Shown here piece after piece: positions 29,263-37,381 of a stretch of DNA of 64,000 bases. The stretch is from Sideroxydans sp. (lineage in GTDB: Bacteria > Pseudomonadota > Gammaproteobacteria > Burkholderiales > Gallionellaceae), in contig JARCRQ010000030.1 of assembly GCA_029850585.1 (NCBI GenBank), forward strand, positions 1-64,000, given 5' to 3'. How positions within the stretch are numbered: position 1 is the stretch's first letter; each line of letters begins with the position of its first letter. The notes under the pieces are model-generated. The model worked only from the letters and a program-made list of their open reading frames with translations, was not told the DNA's origin and did not search any database. A program made the position numbers and the translations under genes.

Positions 29263-30102
29263 CTAACTCCCCATCGCCTCGCCCATGCGGATAGCTTGCG
29301 TGGGTTGCCAGGCGGGATTGAAGCTCAGGGTGTTTTTTGGGAACAGCATCACCACCGTAGAACCTAACAAAAAGCGTCCCATTTCTTCGCCTTGTTGCAA
29401 GGTAATTTGCTGGTCGTCATAACGCCATTCGCGCACGCTGCCAGAACGCGGCGGGTTGACCATGCCGTGCCACACCGTTGCCATGCTGCCGACGATGGTC
29501 GCGCCCACTAGCGTCAAAACGAACTGACCAAACTCGCTATCGAACACGCACACCACGCGTTCGTTGCGCGCGAACAAGCCCGGCACGCCGCGTGCGGTGG
29601 TGGGGTTCACCGAAAATAAATCGCCCGGCACATAAATCATGCGGCGCAAGCGTCCCGCGCAAGGCATATGAATGCGGTGGTAATCCTTGGGGCTGAGGTA
29701 CAGCGTGGCAAAGCTGCCGTCATTAAATTGCGCGGCGAGTTCGGCATCACCGCCGACCAGTGCCGTCGTAGTGTAACTGTGTCCCTTGGCTTGAAAAATA
29801 CTGTCGCGCTCAATGTTACCGAATTGGCTAATCGCGCCATCGACTGGGCAAATAAATTTTGCATTAGTGAGAGGGCGCGCACCCTCGCGCAACGGGCGCG
29901 TAAAGAACTCGTTGAAGCTCGCATAACTGGCGATGTCAGGGTTTGCCGCTTCCTGCATATTGACTTGGTAGCGTGCCACAAAACGGCGTATCACTGAGGT
30001 GGTCAGACTCCCCAAGCGCGCACTGGCGAACTTGCCCGCCAGTATCGTGAGTAATTGTTTGGGCATCAGGTATTGCGGCAACACAGCTAAAAAATCAGAC
30101 AC
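29263..30102 (-). CDS. psd: Phosphatidylserine decarboxylase proenzyme
   Basis: FNEFFTRPLREGARP; YHRIHMPCAGRL; LGST self-cleavage motif (GRFLLGSTVVMLFPK). Confidence 0.96.
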   Translation of the reverse strand: MSDFLAVLPQYLMPKQLLTILAGKFASARLGSLTTSVIRRFVARYQVNMQEAANPDIASYASFNEFFTRPLREGARPLTNAKFICPVDGAISQFGNIERDSIFQAKGHSYTTTALVGGDAELAAQFNDGSFATLYLSPKDYHRIHMPCAGRLRRMIYVPGDLFSVNPTTARGVPGLFARNERVVCVFDSEFGQFVLTLVGATIVGSMATVWHGMVNPPRSGSVREWRYDDQQITLQQGEEMGRFLLGSTVVMLFPKNTLSFNPAWQPTQAIRMGEAMGS

Positions 30103-30172
30103 GATAAATTCCTCGTTAGAAAAGGGCGCGGATTATAACGGCGTGGGGGAAAGTCATCGCGCTGATGTGCGC

Positions 30173-31330
30173 TTATTCCATGCTGTTTGCAGCAGGAATA
30201 GCAACTTTTACGCTACTAGTGAACCCCACTTTTTGACTGCGATTTTGTTTTTCTGCACGGGCGCGTAACTGCCCACACGCGCCTTCGATTTCTTGTCCCG
30301 CCGAGTCGCGGATGCGCGCCAAAATGCCGTGTTGCTTGAGCATCTGCACCATCGCCTCGGTGCGCTCAATAGAGGGACGTTGAAAGTTGAGCCCATCCAC
30401 CGCATTGAACGGAATGAAATTCATCATCGCGTGTTTATCTTTTAGTAGCCGCGCAATGCCCGCCAGTTCAGCATCGCTGTCGTTCACGCCCGCGATTAAC
30501 GTCCATTGATATTGCACGGGATAGCCCGTCGCGCGCGCATAGGCTTCGCCGTGTTCCACCAGTTTTTCTATCGGCATGGGCGGCGCATTCGGCAACAACT
30601 GCGCGCGTAGTGTTGCATCGGTGCTGTGCAACGAAATCGCCAATGCGGGTTTCACCAGATGCTGCGCGAGTCGTGCAAAAACACGCTCATCGCCTACTGT
30701 AGAAAGCACTAAATTTTTATGTCCGATGTTGCCTTGCGTGCCAAGCAGCGCAATGGCTTCTAGCACATTGTCGAGATTATGCGCAGGCTCGCCCATACCC
30801 ATAAAAACCACCTTGCTCACAGCACGCTGGCGACGTGCCAACACCACTTGCGCGACGATTTCTAAGCTATCTAATTGTCGTATCAGTCCCGCGCGTCCGC
30901 TCATACAAAACACACAACCGATCGCGCAACCGACTTGTGTCGAAATGCACAAGCCGCCGCGTGGCAGCAACACACTTTCTGCCATCTGTCCGTCATGCAA
31001 TTCCACCAATAAACGCGCCACATTATTGGCTGATGCGCGTAGCGCGGCGTTGGCCCCCTCTACCGCTTTGCGGGGGAGGGTTAGGGTGGGGGATTGGTCA
31101 TGAATTTTATGACCATCCGCCAAATGCGTACTCGCCAAGCGCGCCAAGCCATTTAGCTCGTATTCAAGCGCGGGTAATTCATTGCGTAATGCCAGTGGAA
31201 AAAAGTTTTCCGCTGGGCTGTGTACTCTGTCGTAAGAGGCGATTTGCAGCCAGCCGCGCAGCAGTCGATCGGCGTGGCAAGGTTTGCAGCCTAAGGCTTG
31301 TAAGCGTTGCTGGAGTTGGGCTATGCGCAT
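30173..31330 (-). CDS. RlmN/Cfr-family radical SAM RNA methyltransferase-like protein
   Basis: LCISTQVGCAIGCVFCMSG (CxxxCxxC), VVFMGMGEPAHNLDNV, ISLHSTDATLR. Confidence 0.88.
   Translation of the reverse strand: MRIAQLQQRLQALGCKPCHADRLLRGWLQIASYDRVHSPAENFFPLALRNELPALEYELNGLARLASTHLADGHKIHDQSPTLTLPRKAVEGANAALRASANNVARLLVELHDGQMAESVLLPRGGLCISTQVGCAIGCVFCMSGRAGLIRQLDSLEIVAQVVLARRQRAVSKVVFMGMGEPAHNLDNVLEAIALLGTQGNIGHKNLVLSTVGDERVFARLAQHLVKPALAISLHSTDATLRAQLLPNAPPMPIEKLVEHGEAYARATGYPVQYQWTLIAGVNDSDAELAGIARLLKDKHAMMNFIPFNAVDGLNFQRPSIERTEAMVQMLKQHGILARIRDSAGQEIEGACGQLRARAEKQNRSQKVGFTSSVKVAIPAANSME
31054..31092. repeat. Palindromic GC-rich repeat read in frame inside the RlmN-like CDS
   Basis: CCCCCTCTACCGCTTTGCGGGGGAGGGTTAGGGTGGGGG, hairpin arms CCCTCTACCGC/GCGGGGGAGGG. 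Confidence 0.7.
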
Positions 31331-31364
31331 CAGCGAGGGTGATAATTTTTAGGGCGGCGTGATT

Positions 31365-31392
31365 AAAAAAGCCCCGCTATGTTAGTGGGGCT
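31365..31392 (-). terminator. Rho-independent terminator after the 23-aa ORF
   Basis: AAAAAAGCCCCGCTATGTTAGTGGGGCT. Confidence 0.75.
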
Positions 31393-31415
31393 AGTCTGTC
31401 TTTATGGGCTAAAAA

Positions 31416-31487
31416 TTAAACCGCAGGTGGCGGCGTTTTCTTGGGTTTTTTCACTTCTTTGTTTTTGCGTTGTTGACCTTTTGCCAT
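31416..31487 (-). CDS. Very small basic Lys/Pro-rich protein (23 aa), not in the supplied ORF track
   Basis: MAKGQQRKNKEVKKPKKTPPPAV*; AAGGAG upstream; own -10-like motif and terminator. Confidence 0.6.
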   Translation of the reverse strand: MAKGQQRKNKEVKKPKKTPPPAV

Positions 31488-31557
31488 GATGCTTCTCCTT
31501 GTGTTTGGGTGCGCGCATCTTAATACGCGCGAAATTTTTTTGCTAAATTTTTGCTAA

Positions 31558-31746
31558 TTATTTTTGTGCGTCTATGGCTTGTTGTTGTGCCGCATTTTGT
31601 TGTTGCAGTAGCCCTTCCACCGCTTTGGCTTTATCTAACGCGTCGCGCGATTCGCTGAATAATTTTGGCGTAGGCGCGGGGCTGTCGTTAGGGCTGCACG
31701 CGCTTAAACAGACTAAGCAAAAAGTAATGAGAATCGAGTAGTTCAT
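31558..31746 (-). CDS. Small lipoprotein
   Basis: LITFCLVCLSAC lipobox; 62 aa. Confidence 0.6.
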   Translation of the reverse strand: MNYSILITFCLVCLSACSPNDSPAPTPKLFSESRDALDKAKAVEGLLQQQNAAQQQAIDAQK

Positions 31747-31776
31747 GGCTGCTCCTTAAAATTTTAGGTTGATTCA

Positions 31777-32815
31777 TTAGCGGCGGATTAAATGTTGTGC
31801 TGCACGGCTTAATGCGGTGGGGGAAATGTCGTTGATGGCAAGGGTTTCGGCTTGATTTAACTGTGGGTAATGCAAACCTTGCGAGCGTGCGTAACCTGGG
31901 TCGTAATGGAGTGCTAATAACTCAGCGACGAGGCTGTGAAAATCTTTAGCGAGAATGAGTGCTTGCCAATGTTCGATGCGTTTTTTGCCATGAAAACTAT
32001 GCAGAACTTGCAGCAGCGCGATGAGTTTTTGTGGGGCGGCGATGAGGTGTTGATAGTCGGCTAACAGCAGCGCGAGACGCGCCTCCATGCTGGTGGCGAG
32101 CAACACGCAAGGCGCGCTGTGCATGGCTTTGTAGAGGCTAGTCGGTAGCGCGAGCTTGCCGATTTTTTTGCTTTCTGCTTCGACATAAATAGGACGAGCG
32201 ACATCAAATTTTTGCAGTGCGAGTAGCAGCTGTGAGTCGAAATTTTTTTGTGCGGGCTGGGCTTGATTCGGTAAGCCACCTAGCACTGAACCGCGATGCT
32301 GCGCCAAGGATTCGAGGTCTAACACTTGCGCGCCATTAGTTGCCAATGCGTCCAATAAACGGCTCTTGCCTGAGCCTGTTGCGCCGCATACCACGCGATA
32401 ATTAAACTGCGCAGGCAAGTTGTCGAGTTGGCTTAACACCTCGCGGCGATAGGCTTTGTAGCCCCCTTCTAATTTATGCGCCGACCAGCCTACCTGCGCC
32501 AAAATGATGCTCATCGCGCCGCTGCCCGCCGCGCCAGCAATAAATTAACGGCTTCAAGTTTTTTTCATAGTCGCAAAAGCGTGTTTCTAAATGATGCGCG
32601 ATATTTTTTGCCACCAGTGCCGCGCCGACTTTGCGCGCTTCAAACGGTGAGACTTGCTTGTATAAAGTGCCGACGACAATGCGTTCCTCGTTGGAAAAAA
32701 CCGGACAGTTAATCGCGCCGGGAATGTGATCTTCGGCGAATTCCGCAGGCGTGCGCACGTCGATGATTGCATCGAAATCGTCTAGCTGTGATAAGTTCGC
32801 GGTTCTGAATAACAT
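31777..32815 (-). pseudogene. selU: tRNA 2-selenouridine synthase, frame-disrupted
   Basis: Rhodanese half ([40 protein letters not shown]...LIYCWRGGQR) and P-loop half (MSIILAQVGWSAHKLEGGYKAYRREVL...GATGSGKSRLLDAL) lie in different frames. Confidence 0.85.
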
Positions 32816-32826
32816 ACGCAGTGGAA

Positions 32827-33845
32827 ATGAAAATGGACGAAGTGAAGTTAACCCGATTGTCGCACGGTGGCGGATGCGGCTGCAAAATCTCTCCAGCTTT
32901 GCTGCAAGAAATTTTGGGCGAGGCGCAAAAGAAATTACCCTTCCCAAATTTATTAGTTGGCACAGAAAGCGCGGATGACGCGGCGGTGTATCGCTTAAAC
33001 GACGAGCAAGCCATCATCGCCACCACCGACTTTTTTATGCCGATAGTCGATGACGCTTTTGACTTCGGACGCATCGCCGCGACCAATGCCATCTCCGATA
33101 TTTACGCGATGGGCGGCACACCCATCATGGCACTCGCCATCGTCGGGATGCCTATCAACAAAATGTCAGTCGAAACGATCCGCGCGATTTTGCAAGGCGG
33201 CGAAGCAGTGTGCTGCGACGCGGGCATTCTCATCGCGGGCGGACATTCCATAGATGCGCCCGAACCCATCTACGGCTTGGTGGCATTGGGCATCGTCCAT
33301 CCCGATCAGGTGAAAAAAATAGCGCGGCACGCGCGGGTGACGTGCTGATTTTGGGCAAAGGATTAGGCGTGGGCATCCTTGCCGCCGCGCTGAAAAAAGA
33401 ATTATTAAGCGATGTGGGTTACGCGCAACTCATCAATACCACCACGCAACTCAACAAAGTCGGCAGTGAGCTAGCCGTGATGCCAACGGTGCACGCGCTC
33501 ACCGACGTGACGGGCTTCGGACTGCTAGGACACTTGCTAGAAATGTGCCGAGGCGCAGGTCTGACAGCGGAAGTCGAGTTCGCCAAAGTACCTGTTTTGT
33601 CCGAGGCTTTGCCGTTGGCACAACAAGGTATAGGTCCAGGCGCAATCGAGCGAAATATGGCGAGCTACGGACACGAGGTGGACTTTGCGGCGGGTGTGGA
33701 AACGTGGCAACAACGCGTGTTAGCCGACGCACAAACCAGTGGCGGCTTGCTGGTGTCAGTCGCACCCGAAGCGGTGGAAGATGTGCTGAAAAAATTTGCT
33801 GATGCTGGGTTTGTAAATGCGGTGGTGATAGGGGCGATGCGGTAG
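32827..33845 (+). pseudogene. selD: Selenide, water dikinase, frame-disrupted
   Basis: [30 protein letters not shown]...HPDQVKK | [27 protein letters not shown] split across two frames at about 33311-33320. Confidence 0.88.
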
Positions 33846-33868
33846 GGTGAAGCGCGGGTAGCGGTGCG

Positions 33869-34624
33869 CTAACTACAGCGTGCTCGTAAAAATGAAGTTA
33901 TAAGCGAGGGGTGTCCAACTTCTTTAACTTGACTCTGTGCGCGGTATTTCCAGTTTGATTTCGAAAGTGCGTCGTAGTATTCGCTATCTGGAATTGAATT
34001 GCCGTCTACAAACTCTTTGTCGATTAAAAGCCCTTCAGCTGTGAAACGCTGTATTGATGGTCGTAAAGCAATCCTTAATCCACCGTCCGCTAGCTTAGTT
34101 TTAATTTGACCTGCGCATTCAGGGTGCTGCCAATGTTGCCCATTGTCTTTTTGTTTTAATTTCGACTCGCCAGCATGTTGGTTGGACGCATTAAAGATGC
34201 AAGGTGAGTCTGGTGCTTCATCATCTAATTGGGGATCGTTTAGCTCATGCACTTGCTTACTTAAACACAGTAAACAATGTGGTGGATTTTTCCTGGCCAT
34301 AAGCATTTCCAGTGCGTCAATTGCATTGTTACTATCGTCTTCGAGCCTTCCCATCATAGATTTATGGTGTTTAGAAACCCCAAACATACTGCGAGAAAAC
34401 TTACTTAATTCCCGTTGTGCAGCTCGGTAATCTTGCATACGAATTTTCATAGATAAATTTTCGACAGCAACAATGCCGTTGCATGAGGCACACCAGCCAA
34501 TATGCCAGTGCACAGGTATGCGCACGCCACTGTTCAAGACATACTCACGCGTTCCCCAAGTTACCCAATCGCCTTGCTCAAAATCGCAGGCAGTGCAGTA
34601 ATACATCGTTACAGGCCAAGACAT
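33869..34624 (-). CDS. Hypothetical protein with paired Cys motifs (possible zinc binding)
   Basis: 251 aa; YYCTACDF...WCASCNG...CLLCLS. Confidence 0.55.
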   Translation of the reverse strand: MSWPVTMYYCTACDFEQGDWVTWGTREYVLNSGVRIPVHWHIGWCASCNGIVAVENLSMKIRMQDYRAAQRELSKFSRSMFGVSKHHKSMMGRLEDDSNNAIDALEMLMARKNPPHCLLCLSKQVHELNDPQLDDEAPDSPCIFNASNQHAGESKLKQKDNGQHWQHPECAGQIKTKLADGGLRIALRPSIQRFTAEGLLIDKEFVDGNSIPDSEYYDALSKSNWKYRAQSQVKEVGHPSLITSFLRARCS

Positions 34625-34670
34625 TTAAGCTCCTTTTTATGACGCTAATCATGATGAAATCAATTAAATG

Positions 34671-34943
34671 CTACCAACTTCCCCGTTTGGATTCTGGCTT
34701 GCTGTCGTAGGGGTTATAAACGCCGTCTCGGTCATTGTCGCGCGCACCATAACTGCCATTGCTCTTATTGGTTGCACCAGTTCCAGAGCTGTATTCGTCG
34801 CGCTGGTGACCGCCATTAGTTTGCGAATTATAGTTATTGCTGCGTTGCGCATCAGGGCTGCTGCGCGTGTGTCCGCTGACATGGGTGTCAGCAAATGCTG
34901 TGGTGTTGGTGAGGATTGCTGCGAGTATGACTAGGCGTTTCAT
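34671..34943 (-). CDS. Small secreted protein with a DxDxDG-type C-terminal motif
   Basis: Signal peptide MKRLVILAAILTNTTAFA; ARDNDRDGVYNPYDSKP. Confidence 0.55.
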   Translation of the reverse strand: MKRLVILAAILTNTTAFADTHVSGHTRSSPDAQRSNNYNSQTNGGHQRDEYSSGTGATNKSNGSYGARDNDRDGVYNPYDSKPESKRGSW

Positions 34944-34962
34944 GGTGCTTCTCCTTGTTTGG

Positions 34963-35478
34963 TTAGAATGCTTTTTTTGTTACACTGCAAATTCCTTGTT
35001 CGCTTGTATCAACGAATCCCCCAAAAAATATACCGTTTTTCTCTATCATTTTTTGCTCCCATTCTAATTTTTCTTTTTCGCTTAATTTAAGCCCAGAACT
35101 GGCATATTTATAGCGTGTGAATATCTGTATATCACCAGAGTATCTGCTGATAGAGAATACCTCCTCCCTCGAAACCTCCAACGGCGCATTTTGTTCGGAA
35201 TCTGTATTGCTGCTATGCGTGAATCGTATTGATTCACTGCTCCATAATTCTATTGGGCAGGTAATTTTTGAGTTATTACCTCCCCCGCTATCAAAAACTT
35301 TTTTTGATTTCTCATTGATGAGAAAGAATCTTTCTGTAATGCAATGATTTAATGGGCAGAGTCCATCGTTTCGTTGCATCTTGCATTGCAAAATAACATC
35401 CTCTGTTCCCCAACTGTTGGGGATGTAAGCGGTAATAACCAATGCTAATAAGCCAATTTTTGGATAGCTAATGTTCAT
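34963..35478 (-). CDS. Hypothetical secreted protein
   Basis: 171 aa with N-terminal hydrophobic segment. Confidence 0.5.
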   Translation of the reverse strand: MNISYPKIGLLALVITAYIPNSWGTEDVILQCKMQRNDGLCPLNHCITERFFLINEKSKKVFDSGGGNNSKITCPIELWSSESIRFTHSSNTDSEQNAPLEVSREEVFSISRYSGDIQIFTRYKYASSGLKLSEKEKLEWEQKMIEKNGIFFGGFVDTSEQGICSVTKKAF

Positions 35479-35583
35479 CTAAATTTCCTTACTGCCTCAC
35501 GCACCACGCCGATTACTCGTGACTCGTCCAGCGATTTTGTTGATTGCTGCGGGTTAGTCGGTATCAAGACCAAGCAATGATTT

Positions 35584-36186
35584 TTACTTGCTAATAAGTT
35601 CGTGGATTTTATTTCTGACCGCTTGCAGCTCTTTGTTTAACGCTGCTGTGGGGGCAACACTACGTTGAGTAAAAATCTCGCATAGTGTTTGGTAGTACCA
35701 AATTACATCATCACGCTTTGCACTAAAACGCTCAAATACCGACAAACCTGTTTCAACTAAATCTAAATGAATGGCTTGCAGGTTGTTTAACTTATCGCAG
35801 GCAGATACCAGCAACACATCGCTCGACGCATCGACAAGATGCTTCAAATAGCTTTCTTTGCGTTCACGCCATGGGGCTTTTTCTCCCGTTGTGGGATCGG
35901 GTGTGCCGTCAGTGCAGCCTTGTACTATATGCAACACATGCTCACCAAATACAGCGATGCGGCTCGTCCAGTCGATTGCTTTGTCACCATCTTCCAACAC
36001 GTCATGTAGCAACGCGGCAATCGCTTGATCTTCATTGCCGCCGTATCGCACCACCAGTGCTGAAACAGCCACGGGATGGGTGATATATGGGACTGCCATG
36101 CCTGTAGAGTTTTCGGTGCTTTTACGGATTTGCCCTGTATGCGCATCAATTGCCAAGGCTAATGCGAGATTGAACTTAGAAGTCAT
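35584..36186 (-). CDS. HD-domain phosphohydrolase (SpoT/MESH1-like fold)
   Basis: ALAIDAHTGQIRK...PYITHPVAVSALV...QAIAALLHDVLEDGDK. Confidence 0.8.
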   Translation of the reverse strand: MTSKFNLALALAIDAHTGQIRKSTENSTGMAVPYITHPVAVSALVVRYGGNEDQAIAALLHDVLEDGDKAIDWTSRIAVFGEHVLHIVQGCTDGTPDPTTGEKAPWRERKESYLKHLVDASSDVLLVSACDKLNNLQAIHLDLVETGLSVFERFSAKRDDVIWYYQTLCEIFTQRSVAPTAALNKELQAVRNKIHELISK

Positions 36187-36206
36187 TTTAATTCCTTTTT
36201 GGTTGT

Positions 36207-36257
36207 TAGTTGCATCACACCACTAACTATAGTACAGTTAGTGGTGTGATGCAACTA
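36207..36257. promoter_or_regulatory. Long perfect inverted repeat in the divergent HD hydrolase/NrtR-like intergenic region
   Basis: TAGTTGCATCACACCACTAACT-atagtac-AGTTAGTGGTGTGATGCAACTA, 22-bp perfect arms. Confidence 0.9.
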
Positions 36258-36955
36258 TGATTAACGTGATGAAAAAAATTACTCAAAATTCCGATGCAAA
36301 AATATACCCGATGCCTTTCACGCGAATTGAGCTGGTTGTGATGTCAGTGGTCAATGATTGTTTGTCGGTGTTACTTGGTAAGCGCGAACAAGCTCCATAC
36401 GCAGGGCTATGGGCTTTGCCGGGCGGTGTCGTGCGGATTGATTTAGATGCCAATCTGGAAGCGTCGGCGCAGCGTGTGGCACAAGAACGGCTCGCCATTC
36501 AAATGCCTTACTTGCGCCAACAGTGCGCGGTAGGCGGTGTAAGCCGTGACCCTCGTGCGCCATGGGCGGTTAGCATTGTTTATCGTGCATTAAGCCGCGC
36601 TGAAGAATTTAATCCCACTGCAGGCAAGCGGCTAGATGCGCTGCGCTGGTGTCCCGTTGATGAGGCAATGGCAGATAATTATTTAGCCTTTGACCACCAG
36701 CAACTTATTGCACAAGCGGTTGCTGCAACCCGTAGTGAAATTGACCGCCTTGAGTTGCCTTTCGGTTTCTTGCCAGAGCAATTTACACTGGGCGAACTTC
36801 AAACCGCTTGCGAAATTATGCTCGGTCGTCGCTTGGATAAATCCAGCTTTCGGCGGCGCATCGACGAACGAGCATTGATTGAGCCTATTGAAGGCGAAAT
36901 GCGCATTGGCTCTTTTCGACCCGCACAACTTTTTTGTCAAAAAGCGCAAACATAA
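36257..36955 (+). CDS. NrtR-like regulator (degenerate NUDIX domain plus winged-helix C-terminus)
   Basis: VLLGKREQAPYAGLWALPGGVVRIDLDANLEASAQRVAQERL; C-terminal FTLGELQTACEIMLGRRLDKSSFRRRI. Confidence 0.82.
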   Translation: MINVMKKITQNSDAKIYPMPFTRIELVVMSVVNDCLSVLLGKREQAPYAGLWALPGGVVRIDLDANLEASAQRVAQERLAIQMPYLRQQCAVGGVSRDPRAPWAVSIVYRALSRAEEFNPTAGKRLDALRWCPVDEAMADNYLAFDHQQLIAQAVAATRSEIDRLELPFGFLPEQFTLGELQTACEIMLGRRLDKSSFRRRIDERALIEPIEGEMRIGSFRPAQLFCQKAQT

Positions 36956-37009
36956 ATTACGTTCAATAAATAATTTTTTTGAATTGGACTATCTAGCCGT
37001 GAAGTTCAG

Positions 37010-37270
37010 CTAAACATAATTACATAAACGAGGGTTACTAGAATGAATAGCAAGCAAAGCACTACTGAGCTTATCACCGAAGAATCCAGCAAGCCCAAAA
37101 TGTCCCATCAACTCGTGAGCAACAACCTCGCGCACCCGCTCACGGCTAGCGATATTTTCCGCTACGAGGAAGATGTGTTTTTTGAACATCACCCCCGCTG
37201 CATCTTTAGGGGCAGCAAACGGGAGGTCATCGACGAATTCAACAGTGATGATTTCAGGGACACGCGCCAA
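37010..37270 (-). pseudogene. Fragment of a large zincin-like/mobile-element polyvalent protein
   Basis: VREVVAHELMGHFGLAGFFGDKL; only a non-ATG start (TTG) and an open frame extending upstream without a clear start. Confidence 0.5.
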
Positions 37271-37333
37271 ACCTTCGGTCAGCGTGTGCGCATAGCGATT
37301 GATAGATTCTTTACGCGCCGTAGATAACCGATA

Positions 37334-37355
37334 TATCGCTGATATATCAGCGATA
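37334..37355. promoter_or_regulatory. Perfect 22-bp palindrome
   Basis: TATCGCTGATATATCAGCGATA. Confidence 0.75.
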
Positions 37356-37381
37356 GTCGTGCATTTAGCAAGGGAGCTAGT

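Noticed and set aside
30576-31103. 175-aa plus-strand ORFs opposite the RlmN-like gene
   Set aside because: Antisense to a gene with clear radical SAM motifs; no RBS or family similarity.
34668-34934. 88-aa hydrophobic plus-strand ORF
   Set aside because: Exactly antisense to the signal-peptide protein at 34671-34943, which has a better start and RBS.
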